In this document: in pieces, positions 41,118-50,755 of the stretch | How the letters are laid out: each line of letters starts with the position of its first letter | Numbering within the stretch: position 1 is the stretch's first letter | DNA from: JACCXG01 sp963717745 | GTDB taxonomy: Bacteria > Acidobacteriota > Vicinamibacteria > Vicinamibacterales > 2-12-FULL-66-21 | Direction: 5' to 3' | Assembly (NCBI GenBank): GCA_963717745.1 | Contig: CAVQXJ010000029.1 | Coordinates: 1 to 64,000 of the forward strand | DNA length: 64,000 nucleotides | Made by a program: the position numbers and the translations under genes | The notes under the pieces: generated by a model | Told to the model about the DNA's origin: nothing | What the model saw: only the letters and a program-made list of their open reading frames with translations | Databases searched by the model: none

Positions 41118-41678
41118 ATGATCACCACCCTCCGTCCCCTCGCCGCAGCCCTCGCCGTGGTGGCCCTGGCGGCGTCCCCCCGTCCGTCTGCCCAGATCCG
41201 GGTCCCTTATGTACCCAGCCCCGCGGAGGTCGTCGACCGCATGCTCACGCTCGCGGCGGTCACAAAAGACGACGTCGTGTTCGATTTGGGGAGCGGGGAC
41301 GGGCGAATTCCGATTGCGGCGGCGAAGAAGTTCGGGGCACGCGGTGTCGGCCTCGACATCGACCCGCGGAAGATCATCGAGTCGCGGGCAAATGCCAAAG
41401 CCGCCGGTGTCGAACAACTCGTGGAGTTCCGCGAACAGGACGTTCTCACCGCCGACATCTCGCAAGCGACCGTCGTCACGCTCTACCTGCTGTCGTCGGC
41501 GAATGCCCAACTGCGGCCGGTGATCACCCGACAGCTGCGTCCGGGCACGCGGATCGTGTCCCACGCATTCAGCATGGGCCCGACCTGGCCGGCCGACACC
41601 ATCGATCGATTCAAGACCCCGACCGGCGACGAGATCACGATCTATCTGTGGAAGTTCGACGGGAAGTTCAGGCCGTGA
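41118..41678 (+). CDS. Secreted class I SAM-dependent methyltransferase
   Basis: 186 residues. ATG 41118 gives a signal peptide (ITTLRPLAAALAVVALAA). The mature part is a complete small methyltransferase with DDVVFDLGSGDGRIPIAAAK, GLDIDPRKI and VTLYLLSSANAQLRPVI. An exported enzyme that needs S-adenosylmethionine is unexpected, since this cofactor is cytoplasmic. Related exported proteins are seen in Acidobacteriota-like genomes. It may use the fold for another purpose. Confidence 0.8.
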   Translation: MITTLRPLAAALAVVALAASPRPSAQIRVPYVPSPAEVVDRMLTLAAVTKDDVVFDLGSGDGRIPIAAAKKFGARGVGLDIDPRKIIESRANAKAAGVEQLVEFREQDVLTADISQATVVTLYLLSSANAQLRPVITRQLRPGTRIVSHAFSMGPTWPADTIDRFKTPTGDEITIYLWKFDGKFRP

Positions 41679-41689
41679 GTCGCGAATCG

Positions 41690-41726
41690 AGCAGTTGCCA
41701 GTTAGCAGTAGCCAGTAGCCAGTTGA
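41690..41726. repeat. CCAGTT / GTAGCCAGT word array (copy 2)
   Basis: TTGCCAGTTAGCAGTAGCC followed by AGTAGCCAGTTGAG repeats the words of the array after Lon (22352-22470). It lies immediately before the long perfect hairpin at 41741. Confidence 0.7.
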
Positions 41727-41740
41727 GTCGCGGGGGCTGA

Positions 41741-41816
41741 AGGGTGTCAGGCAGTGAATCGTGAACGGGGCGCTGACGTCACCACGCCCCGTTCACGATT
41801 CACTGCCTGACACCCT
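41741..41816. repeat. 32-bp perfect inverted repeat between convergent genes
   Basis: Arms 41741-41772 and 41785-41816 are exact reverse complements, beginning AGGGTGTCAGGCAGTGAATC. The 12-base centre contains TGACGTCA. The right end reaches into the stop codon of the ATP-grasp gene. The core GTGTCAGGCAGTGAATCGTG also occurs at 56013-56032. Its position suggests a two-way terminator. Confidence 0.9.
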
Positions 41817-42844
41817 TACGACCCGTAGCGCGCCTGCGCCAGGTCGACGATCTCTTCCACCAGCTGCGTGTAGGTGCGGCCCGCCTTGCGCGCGGCCATG
41901 GCGAACTCCGCTTTCGAGGCCAGCCATGGGTTCGGGTTCGCTTCGATCACCGCGACCCGGCCGTCCGGCCGGAGCCGCATGTCGATGCGGGCGTAGTCCC
42001 GGAGCTCCAGCGCCTGATAGGCGGCGAGCGCCGTGGTCTGCAGCTGCGAGACGGTGTCGTCCGGGAGATCGTCGGGCACGATCGACTTGGTATCGCGGTA
42101 GGCGCCGGTGCCCTTGGCCCACTTCACTTCCGCGCCCGCGATCTTCGGCCGCCCTTCCGGCAGCTTCGAGAGATCGAGCTCGACCACCGGCAGCGCTACC
42201 GGGTTCTCGTTGCCCAGCACCCCGACATACATCTCCCGGCCTTCCACGTACTCCTCGATCAGCACCGGCGAGTTGAAATTCGCGTGCAGCCAGTCGATGC
42301 GCTCCATCAGCTCCCGGATGGACGACACCACGGCGTTGAACTCGATGCCGATCGAGCCATCCTCGCGCGCCGGCTTCACGATGACTGGAAACTCGAGGTC
42401 GTGCGAGAAGTCGAGCCGGCCGCGGTACGAGCGCGCGAAAACCGGCGTATGGATGCCGTGGAATTCGAGGATCTTCTTGGCGACCCCCTTGTCCTGCGCG
42501 TAGAGCAGACCGTGCGAGCCGGATCCGGTGAAACGCTTGTCGATGAGCTCGAGGTAGGCGGCGATGCAGTAGTCGGCGGTGTCGTTGCCGGCGAACGACT
42601 CGGCCAGGTTGAACACGAGATCGCAGTCGACCCGGGCGAGCGCGTGCAGCGACTTCAGTGATCCGTCGAGCACGTGAAGCGTGGCCTGATGACCGAGTTT
42701 GCCGAGCGCCTCGGCTACCTCGTCTTCGACCTCTTTCTTGTCGAGCGTGCGGGTGAGCGGAGCTTTGTCAGCTCCGGCGACGCCGTTCGACTCGTCGGGC
42801 TCTTCCCACCGATCGTAGACGACGAGAATGTTGAGTGTGCTCAC
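41816..42844 (-). CDS. D-alanine-D-alanine ligase-like ATP-grasp protein
   Basis: 342 residues. The N-domain has NILVVYDRWEEPDE and DLVFNLAESFAGNDTAD; the central ATP-grasp has FPVIVKPAREDGSIGIEFNA and LIEEYVEGREMYVGVLGN; the metal site is RIDMRLRPDGRVAVIEANPNP. This is the Ddl superfamily, but the spacing and the early DKKEVEDEVAEAL differ from housekeeping Ddl. Relatives ligate amino acids or short peptides. It may modify peptides rather than build D-Ala-D-Ala. Confidence 0.85.
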   Translation of the reverse strand: MSTLNILVVYDRWEEPDESNGVAGADKAPLTRTLDKKEVEDEVAEALGKLGHQATLHVLDGSLKSLHALARVDCDLVFNLAESFAGNDTADYCIAAYLELIDKRFTGSGSHGLLYAQDKGVAKKILEFHGIHTPVFARSYRGRLDFSHDLEFPVIVKPAREDGSIGIEFNAVVSSIRELMERIDWLHANFNSPVLIEEYVEGREMYVGVLGNENPVALPVVELDLSKLPEGRPKIAGAEVKWAKGTGAYRDTKSIVPDDLPDDTVSQLQTTALAAYQALELRDYARIDMRLRPDGRVAVIEANPNPWLASKAEFAMAARKAGRTYTQLVEEIVDLAQARYGS

Positions 42845-42886
42845 GCCGAAGGAGATTATAGGACGCCGCGGCGTGACTCTGGACCG

Positions 42887-43099
42887 CTACCCGCTTCGTT
42901 CGCGCCGGAAGATCATCATCAGCTCCCTGGCGGCGCGGTGAATCTCCCGCACGTCGCCGTGCCGGGCGTCGCCTTCTTCGATCTGCGCCAGCAGCAGTTC
43001 GCTGAACCCGACGATGACGGCGATGTGATTCTTGATGGCGTGCTCGGTCTCCGCGTCGAGCACGAGCCCGGTCCCCTTGCGATCGTCTTCTCGGGTCAT
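42887..43099 (-). CDS. Mini protein with histidine-kinase H-box-like segment
   Basis: 70 residues. The stretch AIKNHIAVIVGFSELLLAQI resembles the dimerisation/phosphoacceptor helix of PAS-linked kinases, with a His in the right place, but there is no ATP-binding domain. It overlaps the preceding mini gene by ATGA and is the last gene of a three-gene signalling operon. It may receive phosphate from the hybrid kinase or be a remnant. Confidence 0.6.
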   Translation of the reverse strand: MTREDDRKGTGLVLDAETEHAIKNHIAVIVGFSELLLAQIEEGDARHGDVREIHRAARELMMIFRRERSG

Positions 43100-43335
43100 T
43101 GCGGCACCCGTCCATCCGGCGTCTGGGGCTCGTCGGACTGGCGGACGGCCTGCGCCTGCTCCAGTTGATCGACCTGCACCGGCAGCTCTCGCAGCGATAG
43201 GTTGGCCTTCATGTCGTAGCCCGCGGCGCCACGCTGCTGCGCCTGTTCCTTATCGTCCTCACGCGACGAGTTCGAGAGTATCACCACCGGGATGGCGGCC
43301 GTCTCGGGCTGATGCCGCGGCGCGGGGATGGTCAC
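43096..43335 (-). CDS. Half receiver domain lacking the phosphoacceptor Asp
   Basis: 79 residues. IPVVILSNSSREDDKEQAQQ and GAAGYDMKANLSLRELPVQV are the last three strands and helices of a response-regulator receiver: conserved Ser in ILSNSS and Lys in MKAN are kept. The first half with the Asp pocket is absent, and the gene starts at an ATG that overlaps the kinase stop. This points to a deletion remnant that stays translated, or a very small binding module. Confidence 0.6.
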   Translation of the reverse strand: MTIPAPRHQPETAAIPVVILSNSSREDDKEQAQQRGAAGYDMKANLSLRELPVQVDQLEQAQAVRQSDEPQTPDGRVPQ

Positions 43336-44694
43336 TGACCGTCTCGTTGGCCGAGTCGGTCATCGATGACGCGCAGGAGCGCCGCCACGTCGAGAGGCTT
43401 GGTCAGGTAGGCCACCGCGCCGGCCGAGAGCAGCCGCTGCTGCTGGCGCAGCGTGGCATCGGCGCTGAGCACGGCGACGGGAATGCGCCGGGTGTCGGGA
43501 TCGGCCCAGATGCGGTGCAGCACTTCGCCGCCGCTCATGTCCGGCAGATGCAGGTCGAGCAGAATCAGATCGGGAGGCGCGGTGCGCACGGCTTCGAGCG
43601 CCGCCTCCCCAGTGGACACCGTGGTGAGGCGCACGCCCGGCCGGCGCGCGAGCAGCCGTTCGAGCAGCCGGATGTTCGATCGATTGTCCTCGACATACAG
43701 CACCGCGCCGCTGACGTGGGTCGGGATGTCAGGGGTCTGCGCCACCGGATCCGGTTCGTGGACCGCCGGGGCAGCCGTGACCGGCAGCTCGATCCAGAAC
43801 GTGCTGCCGGCATCGATCGCCGAGTCGAGGCCGATCCGGCCGCCCATGGCTTCGGTCAGCCCCTTGGACAACGCGAGGCCGAGGCCGGTGCCTTCGACGC
43901 CGCTCTGCTCCGCGCCCAGCCGCTCGAATGGCTGGAACAGCCGCATCTTCTTGTCGGCCGGAATGCCGGGCCCGGTGTCGCGCACCAGGATCCGCACCAG
44001 GTCGTCGCGGCACTGCCACGCAGACATGCACCGATCCGCCGTCGCGGTTGTACTTGACGGCATTGCTCACCAGATTGACGAGAATCTGATTGAGGCGCTG
44101 CCGATCGGCCCGGACGTGCAGGCCCTCGGCGTCCTGGTCGTTGGTGATGGTGATCCGGCGGCGCGTCGCGAGCGGGCGCACCAGGCTGACCACGTGCGTC
44201 ACCACCTCGTCGACCGGGACCGGCTCGGGCGACAGCGACAGCTGCCCGACTTCGATCCGGGCGATGTCGAGCACTTCGTTGATCAGATCGAGCAGGTGCC
44301 CGCCGCCGCGAAGGATCTGCTGCACGCCTTCGGTCTGGTCGGGCGTCAGGGTGTCCATCTGCAGAATCTGCGCGAAGCCGAGAATCGCATTCAGCGGCGT
44401 GCGCAGGTCGTGGCTCATTCGCGACAGGAAATCGCTCTTCGCGCGGCTCGCCCGCTCCGTCTCGAGTTGCGCCAGGCGCAGCCGCTCGGTCGCCGCACGC
44501 TGCTCGGTGATGTCGATCGACAGCCCGAGCAGCGACGCCCGCACGTCCTCGAGATCCGCGCGGCACGCCTCGAGGTTGAGATGTGCCGCGGCCAGATCGT
44601 CGGTCCGCTGCCGCAGGTCACGTTCGAGCGACTCGACGTGCGGCCTCCTGATCGCTGGCATCCCGTTCCTGCTTCTCGTTGTCACGCCGTCCAT
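43332..44694 (-). CDS. Hybrid sensor histidine kinase (HisKA-HATPase-receiver), one frame break
   Basis: ATG 44694 starts a soluble kinase. A coiled region (20-85) leads to the phosphoacceptor His95 in SRMSHDLRTPLNAILGF, then the N box VNLVSNAVKYN. At about 44020 the sense shifts frame (VHVC to CRDDLVRILVRDTGPGIP) and goes on with GTGLGLALSKGLTEAMGG and a receiver domain with VLYVEDNRSN and LILLDLHLPDMSG. No membrane or sensor domain is seen. The gene couples to two mini genes by ATGA overlaps. Confidence 0.83.
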
Positions 44695-44978
44695 CCCGTC
44701 GGGCCGCCGGCCACCCGGTCATCCGGCCGTGCAACCCCAGCACACCCGGTGCCATCGAATGACGGCGACCAATCGGCATGGGATCGCGGGCCGTGGAAAT
44801 GTGTGGTGGTGGCGGGCGAAGCCATCGTACCGACCGGGCCGCGGACTGCCTATCCGTATTTGTCCGACATCGGAGAAAAATGCGTAGACTCGCGACGTAT
44901 CTCAGGCCCGACTGTCGGTGTTCGTCCGACAGCGAAAATCGGATGCGCCGCGCACCGGCCGAGGCAGAATAGGCGCGG

Positions 44979-46844
44979 ATGAGATCCGCGGCATCGACCG
45001 GTCCCACTGCTCGACCGATCCACGCTCGGTTCGTCAAAGTGCTGCGTCAAGCCCCGATGATGGTGTGGATGGCCGACGACACAGGGGCCGTCACGTTCGT
45101 GAATCGAAAGTGGCTGGCGTTCACCGGCCGGCACTCTCGAGACGAGCTGGGAAACGGCTGGACGGCGTCCGTCCATCCAGACGATTTGCCGCCGCTCCTC
45201 GATGCCTACCACCGCGCGGTCATCGATCAGCGGCCGCTGCTGCTCGAGTACCGGCTGCGCCGATCCGACGGTCTCTATCGGTGGATCTGCGATTGCGCGC
45301 TGCCGCTCCACGAGGACGATGGCGAGTTCGCCGGCTATGTCGGTACCTGCGTCGATGTGACCGGTCAGCGCGAGGGCACGGCGGCGCTCGAGCGCACCGT
45401 CGAACATCTCCGGCTGGTCGCGACCCATGCCGACGAGATGATCTATCGGATCCGGATTCGCCCCCACCGTCATCTGGAGTACATCAGCCCCGGCGTCGCG
45501 CGGGTGCTGGGACTGTCGCCGGCCGACGTGATGGACGCCCCGCTCAAGGCGATCGCGCGCATCCATCCCGAAGATCGCGCGCGGCTGCGCGAAGTGATGG
45601 TGGCGGTGGTCGATCCCGCGACCAGGGTCACCCTCCGATGGTGCCCGCCCGATGGACGGATCGTGTGGGCGGAGCACCGGCACTTGCCGGTATTCGACGA
45701 GGACGGAAACCTGAGCGCGATCGACGGGGTCGCGCGGGACGTCACCCGCCAGCGGGAGCTGGAACAGGAGCGCGATGCGCAGATCGCGATGCTCGACGGA
45801 TTGATCGCGCACATGAGCGACGGGGTGTTCGCCCAGACCGGCGACAATCAGGTCGCGGTGGTGAATGCCGCGTTCAGCCGGATTTTCGACCTGCCGCCGA
45901 CGCCGTGGCCGGCCGACGCCGCGCCGATGCTCCGCCGCCTGGCCCGCGAGCGCCTCGAGCAGGCCGGCGAAAACCCGCCGGCGGACGGCGGCGACCTGCT
46001 GCCCGCGGGCGAGCTCCGGCTCAAGGACGGCCGGATTCTCGAACAGCAGCAGTTCTCCGTGCCGCTGGCCGACCGTCAGGTGATTCGCGTCTGGCAGTTC
46101 CGCGACATCACGCTCCGCAAGAATGAAGAGGAAGAGCTGCGCATGTCACGCCATCGGCTGCGCAACCTGTCGGCCCACCTGGAGGCCGTGCGTGAAGAGG
46201 AACGACGCGCCCTCGCCCGCACCCTGCACGACGAAGTCGGCCAGCTCCTCACCGGCATCCGGCTCGAAATCGCCGGCGCGGTCGAGCGCTTCCGCCAGGC
46301 TGGGACGCCCTCGTCTTTCCCAATCGTCGATCGACTGCAGGCGGCGGTCGGCCTGATCGATCTCTCGGTCGCGAGCGTACAGCGGGTTGCGACCGCGCTG
46401 CGTCCGCCGATCCTGGATCACCTCGAACTGTTGTCGGCGATTCGCTGGGAAGCGGCACTCTTCAGACGGCGGACCGGCATCCGCTGCCGGGTCTCCGCCC
46501 GATCGCTGCGGATCGAGAGCCGCAGCCACACCACGGTCCTGCACCGGATTCTCCTCGAGGCCCTCACCAACGTCGCGCGCCACGCCAACGCCGGAACGGT
46601 GTGGATCTTCTTCCGGCAGCGGCGCAACGGCGTGGTCATGGAGGTCCGCGACAACGGCAAGGGCATTCCCGAAAGCGCGCTGACGAGTCCGGGCTCGATG
46701 GGCCTGCTCGGGATGCGTGAACGGGCGCTCGCGGCGGGCGGCGAGCTCCGCATCAGCCGTCGTCCCGCCGGCGGCACCAGCATTGTCGTCACGCTCCCGC
46801 TGAGCAGCGAGGATCGCGTGCGCACAGGATCCGCCGATGTCTAG
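44979..46844 (+). CDS. Multi-PAS sensor histidine kinase (NarX/DegS-like output)
   Basis: 621 residues, soluble. PAS 1 (about 20-135, PMMVWMADDTGAVTFVNRKW) is followed by PAS/PAC 2 (about 140-260, RHLEYISPGVARVLGLS) and PAS 3 (about 270-375, SDGVFAQTGDNQVAVVNAAF). The HisKA_3 box ALARTLHDEVGQLLTGIR holds His417. The ATPase part has LLEALTNVARHANAG and DNGKGIPES and MGLLGMRERA. It overlaps the regulator gene by 8 bases and forms a NarL-type pair. Cytoplasmic sensing, perhaps of redox or light through a bound cofactor, cannot be judged. Confidence 0.9.
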   Translation: MRSAASTGPTARPIHARFVKVLRQAPMMVWMADDTGAVTFVNRKWLAFTGRHSRDELGNGWTASVHPDDLPPLLDAYHRAVIDQRPLLLEYRLRRSDGLYRWICDCALPLHEDDGEFAGYVGTCVDVTGQREGTAALERTVEHLRLVATHADEMIYRIRIRPHRHLEYISPGVARVLGLSPADVMDAPLKAIARIHPEDRARLREVMVAVVDPATRVTLRWCPPDGRIVWAEHRHLPVFDEDGNLSAIDGVARDVTRQRELEQERDAQIAMLDGLIAHMSDGVFAQTGDNQVAVVNAAFSRIFDLPPTPWPADAAPMLRRLARERLEQAGENPPADGGDLLPAGELRLKDGRILEQQQFSVPLADRQVIRVWQFRDITLRKNEEEELRMSRHRLRNLSAHLEAVREEERRALARTLHDEVGQLLTGIRLEIAGAVERFRQAGTPSSFPIVDRLQAAVGLIDLSVASVQRVATALRPPILDHLELLSAIRWEAALFRRRTGIRCRVSARSLRIESRSHTTVLHRILLEALTNVARHANAGTVWIFFRQRRNGVVMEVRDNGKGIPESALTSPGSMGLLGMRERALAAGGELRISRRPAGGTSIVVTLPLSSEDRVRTGSADV

Positions 46845-47463
46845 AATTCTGATCGTCGACGATCATCCGGTGGTGCGTGAGGGGATCGGCCGCGTGCTCA
46901 CCGACGCCATCCCCGACGCCACGGTGGGAGCGGCGGACGGGGCCGCGCAGGCGGCGATGATGATGCAGCAGGAGGGGCCCTGGGACCTCGTGCTGCTCGA
47001 CCTCACCCTGGACGGCGACGACGGAACGGTGGTCCTGCGACGGCTGCGCCATTCACATCCGGAGGTGCCGATCGTCATCATCAGCATGCACCCGGCCGAG
47101 CAGTTCGCCCGGCGCGTGATCCAGGCCGGCGCGGCCGGGTACATCTCGAAGGGCAGCAACCCGGCGGATCTGGTGCGGGCGGTCAAGCAGACGCTGAGCG
47201 GTGAGCGCTACATGCCGCCGGAGCCTCTCACGCCCGACCGCGGCACCCTGCCGCACGAACATCTCTCGGACCGCGAGTACCAGGTGCTGCGGATGATCGG
47301 GCAGGGCCGGACCGTGTCCGAGATCGCGACCGAGCTCTCGCTCAGCGTGAAGACCGTCAGCACCTACCGCTCGCGCATCCTGGAGAAGATGCAGTTGCGC
47401 ACCAGCGCCGAATTGATGCGCTACGTGATTGCGCATAAGCTGGTGCCACTCCCGCCAGTGTGA
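46837..47463 (+). CDS. NarL/LuxR-family response regulator
   Basis: 208 residues. Receiver domain: ILIVDDHPVVREGIGRVL, Asp55 in LVLLDLTLDGDD, Lys in YISKGSNPADL. The LuxR-type helix-turn-helix from about 145 is LSDREYQVLRMIGQGRTVSE and LSLSVKTVSTYRSRILEKMQ. It is the partner of the PAS kinase with which it overlaps. Confidence 0.94.
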   Translation: MSRILIVDDHPVVREGIGRVLTDAIPDATVGAADGAAQAAMMMQQEGPWDLVLLDLTLDGDDGTVVLRRLRHSHPEVPIVIISMHPAEQFARRVIQAGAAGYISKGSNPADLVRAVKQTLSGERYMPPEPLTPDRGTLPHEHLSDREYQVLRMIGQGRTVSEIATELSLSVKTVSTYRSRILEKMQLRTSAELMRYVIAHKLVPLPPV

Positions 47464-47496
47464 TCGGTCAAGATCATCGGCATCGAGAGGCCAACC

Positions 47497-48213
47497 ATGA
47501 TGACCCGCAGCCGGCTGTTCGCCGCAATGACCCTGTTCGCGTTCACGTTCTGCGCTGATGTCCAGGCACAACCGGCGGCCGGGCCGTCACCGGTCGGCCA
47601 TTGGGTCGGCACCCTGGACGTCGGTCCAGGACTCGTAATGGAAATCGATCTGGGACGCCAGGGTGACGGATGGCGCGGCACGATGAGCGTCCCGGCACAG
47701 TTGTCGAAAGGCATTCCGCTCACGAATGTGACGGTCAAGAGCTCCACCGTCGAATTCGCGATCAAGGGGGCGCCCGGCGATCCCGGCTTCACCGGTACGC
47801 TCTCCGCCGACGGCAAGACGATCACCGGCACCTTCAGCCAGGGCGGCGGATCGATTCCGCTGGTGCTCGCCTGGAAAGGCGAGCCGCAGTTCGCAGAGGC
47901 GGTGAAGAACGCCGCGGTCTCGCCCGGGCTGGTCGGGTCGTGGGAGGGCACGCTCGACGTCAAAGGCACGATGCTGCGGCTGGTGCTCACGCTCGCGAAT
48001 GGCGCCGATGGCGCGACCGGGAAGCTGGTGAGCCTCGATCAGAACAACTTCGAGATGCCGGTGGCGCAAATCACCGAGGAGAGATCGCGATTGAAGCTGG
48101 CCATCCCGATGGTGAGCGGCGGCTACGACGGCGAGGTCAAGGGCGGCGAGATTTCGGGCACGTGGACGCAGGGCCCGCTGACGCTGCCGCTGGTGTTCAA
48201 GAAGCGGCCTTAA
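47497..48213 (+). CDS. Secreted protein with two similar beta-rich halves
   Basis: 238 residues with a signal peptide (RSRLFAAMTLFAFTFCADVQ, cleavage after QAQ). Two similar halves follow: GHWVGTLDVGPGLVMEIDLG with TFSQGGGSIPLVLAWKG, and GSWEGTLDVKGTMLRLVLTL with TWTQGPLTLPLVFKKRP. This module is often found alone or before esterase domains; its function is not known to me. It follows the regulator by 33 bases and may share its operon. Confidence 0.8.
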   Translation: MMTRSRLFAAMTLFAFTFCADVQAQPAAGPSPVGHWVGTLDVGPGLVMEIDLGRQGDGWRGTMSVPAQLSKGIPLTNVTVKSSTVEFAIKGAPGDPGFTGTLSADGKTITGTFSQGGGSIPLVLAWKGEPQFAEAVKNAAVSPGLVGSWEGTLDVKGTMLRLVLTLANGADGATGKLVSLDQNNFEMPVAQITEERSRLKLAIPMVSGGYDGEVKGGEISGTWTQGPLTLPLVFKKRP

Positions 48214-48259
48214 TCACGCGCTCCGTGCGGAGTAAGGGGCACATCGCAGACGTTGCACG

Positions 48260-50719
48260 ATGATGCATCTTCGCCACACGCTGCGGTTCCTCGCCACGCA
48301 CAAGTCGTTCACCGCCGCGGCGGTGTTCACGCTCGCGATCGGCCTCGGGGCGAACACCGCCCTGTTCGGCCTGATCAACCTGGCGCTGCGTCCGCTCGAC
48401 GTCCCTCAGGCCGAGCAACTCGTCTCAATCGCTGCACAGACGCGAGGCGACGACACCGGCGGATTCCAGTACCAGTTCTCGCTCGAGGCACTCTACGACC
48501 TGCAGCGCCGCTCGACGACGCTGTCGCACGCCTTCGGCGTGATGCCGCGGTTGGGCGGTCTCTCCTCCGACGGCAAGGCCGCGCAATTCTTCTTCGCCGC
48601 GGTCAGCGACAACTACTTCCCCGCGCTCGGCATCGACCCCCATCTCGGGTCGCTGTTCACGCAGAAGTCGGGATCGCCGGCCGCCGTCGTGCTCGGTCAT
48701 ACCTTCTGGGTGAAGCATTTCGGCGCCGATCCGGCAGTCATCGGCCGGCGGGTACGCATCAACGGCCGCCCCGCGGTCGTCACCGGCGTCGTGCCCGAGG
48801 GTTTCCGCGGCACCTTCCTCGCCGTCGAACTGGATGGCTACCTGTCGATCGAGGATCTCGGACAGATCGAGCCCGGGGTTCTGCGATGGCTCTATCACAA
48901 CCGGAAAGCCACGCCGGTTCAGGTGTTCGGGCGATTGCAGCCTGGCGCGAGCGCCGCCGCGGCAGAGAAGGAGATCGATGCCCTGCTCCGCAGCCTCGGC
49001 CGCGAATATCCCGACACCGACGGCGGCCGGACGGCGCGGGTGGTGCCGGAGCCGCTGGCACGGCCGCTGCCGCTCGAGGCGGTCACCCAGGCGATCCCGC
49101 TGATTCGAACGCTCGGCCTCGCGCTGGCCGCGCTGGTGCTGCTGATCGCCTGCCTGAACGTGGCCAATCTGCTGCTGGTGCGGGCGGCAGCGCGCCAGCG
49201 CGAGCTCGCGGTACGCTCGGCACTCGGCGCGAGCGCGGCGCAATTGATCTGGCAGATGGTGCTCGAGGGTCTGGTCATTGCCGGGTTCGGCGGCGTGGCC
49301 GGCGTGATGGTCGGCCACCTCGTGTCTCGGACCGTCCTCGAGCGGCTGGATCTCGGCGCCGACCTGCCGTTCGCGATTCACCTGGGCTTCGACCTGCCGG
49401 TGTTCGTCTACTCGCTGGTCGCGACCATGGTCGCGGGAATCGCGATCAGTGTGTGGCCGGCCTGGCGGGCATCACGAGCCGACGCCCGCGCGGCGCTGCA
49501 CGACGGCGGCCGCTCGCAGTCGGACGGTCGGGACCGTCAGCGCCTGCGGAGCCTGCTGGTGATCGGGCAGATCGCCGGCTCGCTGGCGCTGCTCACCGTC
49601 GCCGCGGTGTTCGCGCAGACGCTCGCCGCGGCGAAGAACATCGATCTCGGGTTCGACGCCGATCATCTCGTCACCGTCCGGCTCGACGCGCGGCAGATCG
49701 GCCTGGACGACGAGCGGGCCGACGCCTTCTTCGACGACCTCCTGCACCGGGTCCGATCCTGGGGCGACGTCGCGGCGGCGGCGGGCGCCTTCAGCGTCCC
49801 GATGAGCTATCTCGCGGGCGGCGGAACGCTCTTCGTCGAGGGGCAACCCACACCGCCCGGGACGCAGCCGCCCGCCACCTTCCTCAACTACGTCGGGCAC
49901 GACTACTTCGACACGATGCAGATCCCGATCGTGCGCGGCCGCGCCTTCGCGAGAGACGACGAGCACGAGGTGCCCGCCACCCGGCATCTCGCGATCGTCA
50001 ACGAGGCGATGGCCGAGCGCTACTGGCCCGGGCAGGATCCAATCGGCAAACGGCTCCGGGTGTACGGAGCGTCCGAACCGCTGCTCGAAGTGGTCGGCGT
50101 CGCCCGCAACGCGAAGTACGTGCTGGTGTTCGAACAGACGCGGCCGTTCGTCTATCTGCCGCTCGAGCGGTCGATGAAGCTGCGCACGCTGCACGTGCGG
50201 GCGAAGGGCGATGCCGCCCTGCTGGCGCCGCGGCTCGAGCGCGAGATCGCCGCCATGGCGCCGGACCTGCCGATCGCCGACCTCAGGACGATGCGGCACT
50301 CGCTCTCGGGGATCTTCGGATACTTCATCTTCGAGCTCGGCGCGGTGCAGGCCGGCGGCATGGGGCTGCTCGGCCTTGCGCTCGCGCTGATCGGCGTGTA
50401 CGGCGTCGTGTCGTTCGGGGCCAGCCTGCGCACGCGCGAGGTCGGCATCCGCATGGCGCTCGGTGCGCAGCCGGGCGACGTCCTGCGGCTGATCCTGGTG
50501 CAAGGCGTCCGCGTGGTCGCGATTGGCCTCGTCTCTGGAGTGGCGATGGCGTGGCTGCTGGTGCGCACGCTGACGAGCCTGGTGCCGCTCGCGCGTGCTG
50601 ACTGGATCACCTTCGCCGGCGCCGCGCTTGGGCTCGGCCTCCTCGCCACGTGGGCGTGCTACGTGCCGGCACGGCGGGCGACGAGCGTCCCGGCGATGAC
50701 GGCGCTGCGGCACGAATGA
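48260..50719 (+). CDS. ADOP-type orphan ABC permease (MacB/FtsX like)
   Basis: 819 residues. A first membrane helix (TAAAVFTLAIGLGANTALFG) is followed by a large periplasmic MacB-like domain, three FtsX helices (about 285-400), a second membrane helix (LLVIGQIAGSLALLTVAAVF), another periplasmic domain and three final FtsX helices (ending ARRATSVPAMTALRHE). This doubled arrangement without a partner ATPase in the window is the acidobacterial duplicated orphan permease pattern. It probably exports small molecules or moves lipoproteins. The start ATG 48260 lies behind the secreted-protein gene. Confidence 0.92.
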   Translation: MMHLRHTLRFLATHKSFTAAAVFTLAIGLGANTALFGLINLALRPLDVPQAEQLVSIAAQTRGDDTGGFQYQFSLEALYDLQRRSTTLSHAFGVMPRLGGLSSDGKAAQFFFAAVSDNYFPALGIDPHLGSLFTQKSGSPAAVVLGHTFWVKHFGADPAVIGRRVRINGRPAVVTGVVPEGFRGTFLAVELDGYLSIEDLGQIEPGVLRWLYHNRKATPVQVFGRLQPGASAAAAEKEIDALLRSLGREYPDTDGGRTARVVPEPLARPLPLEAVTQAIPLIRTLGLALAALVLLIACLNVANLLLVRAAARQRELAVRSALGASAAQLIWQMVLEGLVIAGFGGVAGVMVGHLVSRTVLERLDLGADLPFAIHLGFDLPVFVYSLVATMVAGIAISVWPAWRASRADARAALHDGGRSQSDGRDRQRLRSLLVIGQIAGSLALLTVAAVFAQTLAAAKNIDLGFDADHLVTVRLDARQIGLDDERADAFFDDLLHRVRSWGDVAAAAGAFSVPMSYLAGGGTLFVEGQPTPPGTQPPATFLNYVGHDYFDTMQIPIVRGRAFARDDEHEVPATRHLAIVNEAMAERYWPGQDPIGKRLRVYGASEPLLEVVGVARNAKYVLVFEQTRPFVYLPLERSMKLRTLHVRAKGDAALLAPRLEREIAAMAPDLPIADLRTMRHSLSGIFGYFIFELGAVQAGGMGLLGLALALIGVYGVVSFGASLRTREVGIRMALGAQPGDVLRLILVQGVRVVAIGLVSGVAMAWLLVRTLTSLVPLARADWITFAGAALGLGLLATWACYVPARRATSVPAMTALRHE

Positions 50720-50755
50720 ATCCCTCATCCCTCATCCCTCATCTCTCCTCGCTGG
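50720..50755. repeat. CCCTCATC word array
   Basis: TCCCTCATCCCTCATCCCTC followed by ATCTCTCCTC comes right after the permease stop. It has the same style as the other arrays. The rest of the space to 50974 holds no visible gene. Confidence 0.6.

Noticed and set aside
44917..44937. Stem CTGTCGG/CCGACAG before the PAS kinase as a riboswitch or operator
   Set aside because: Only 7 base pairs with no conserved surroundings; too weak to call.
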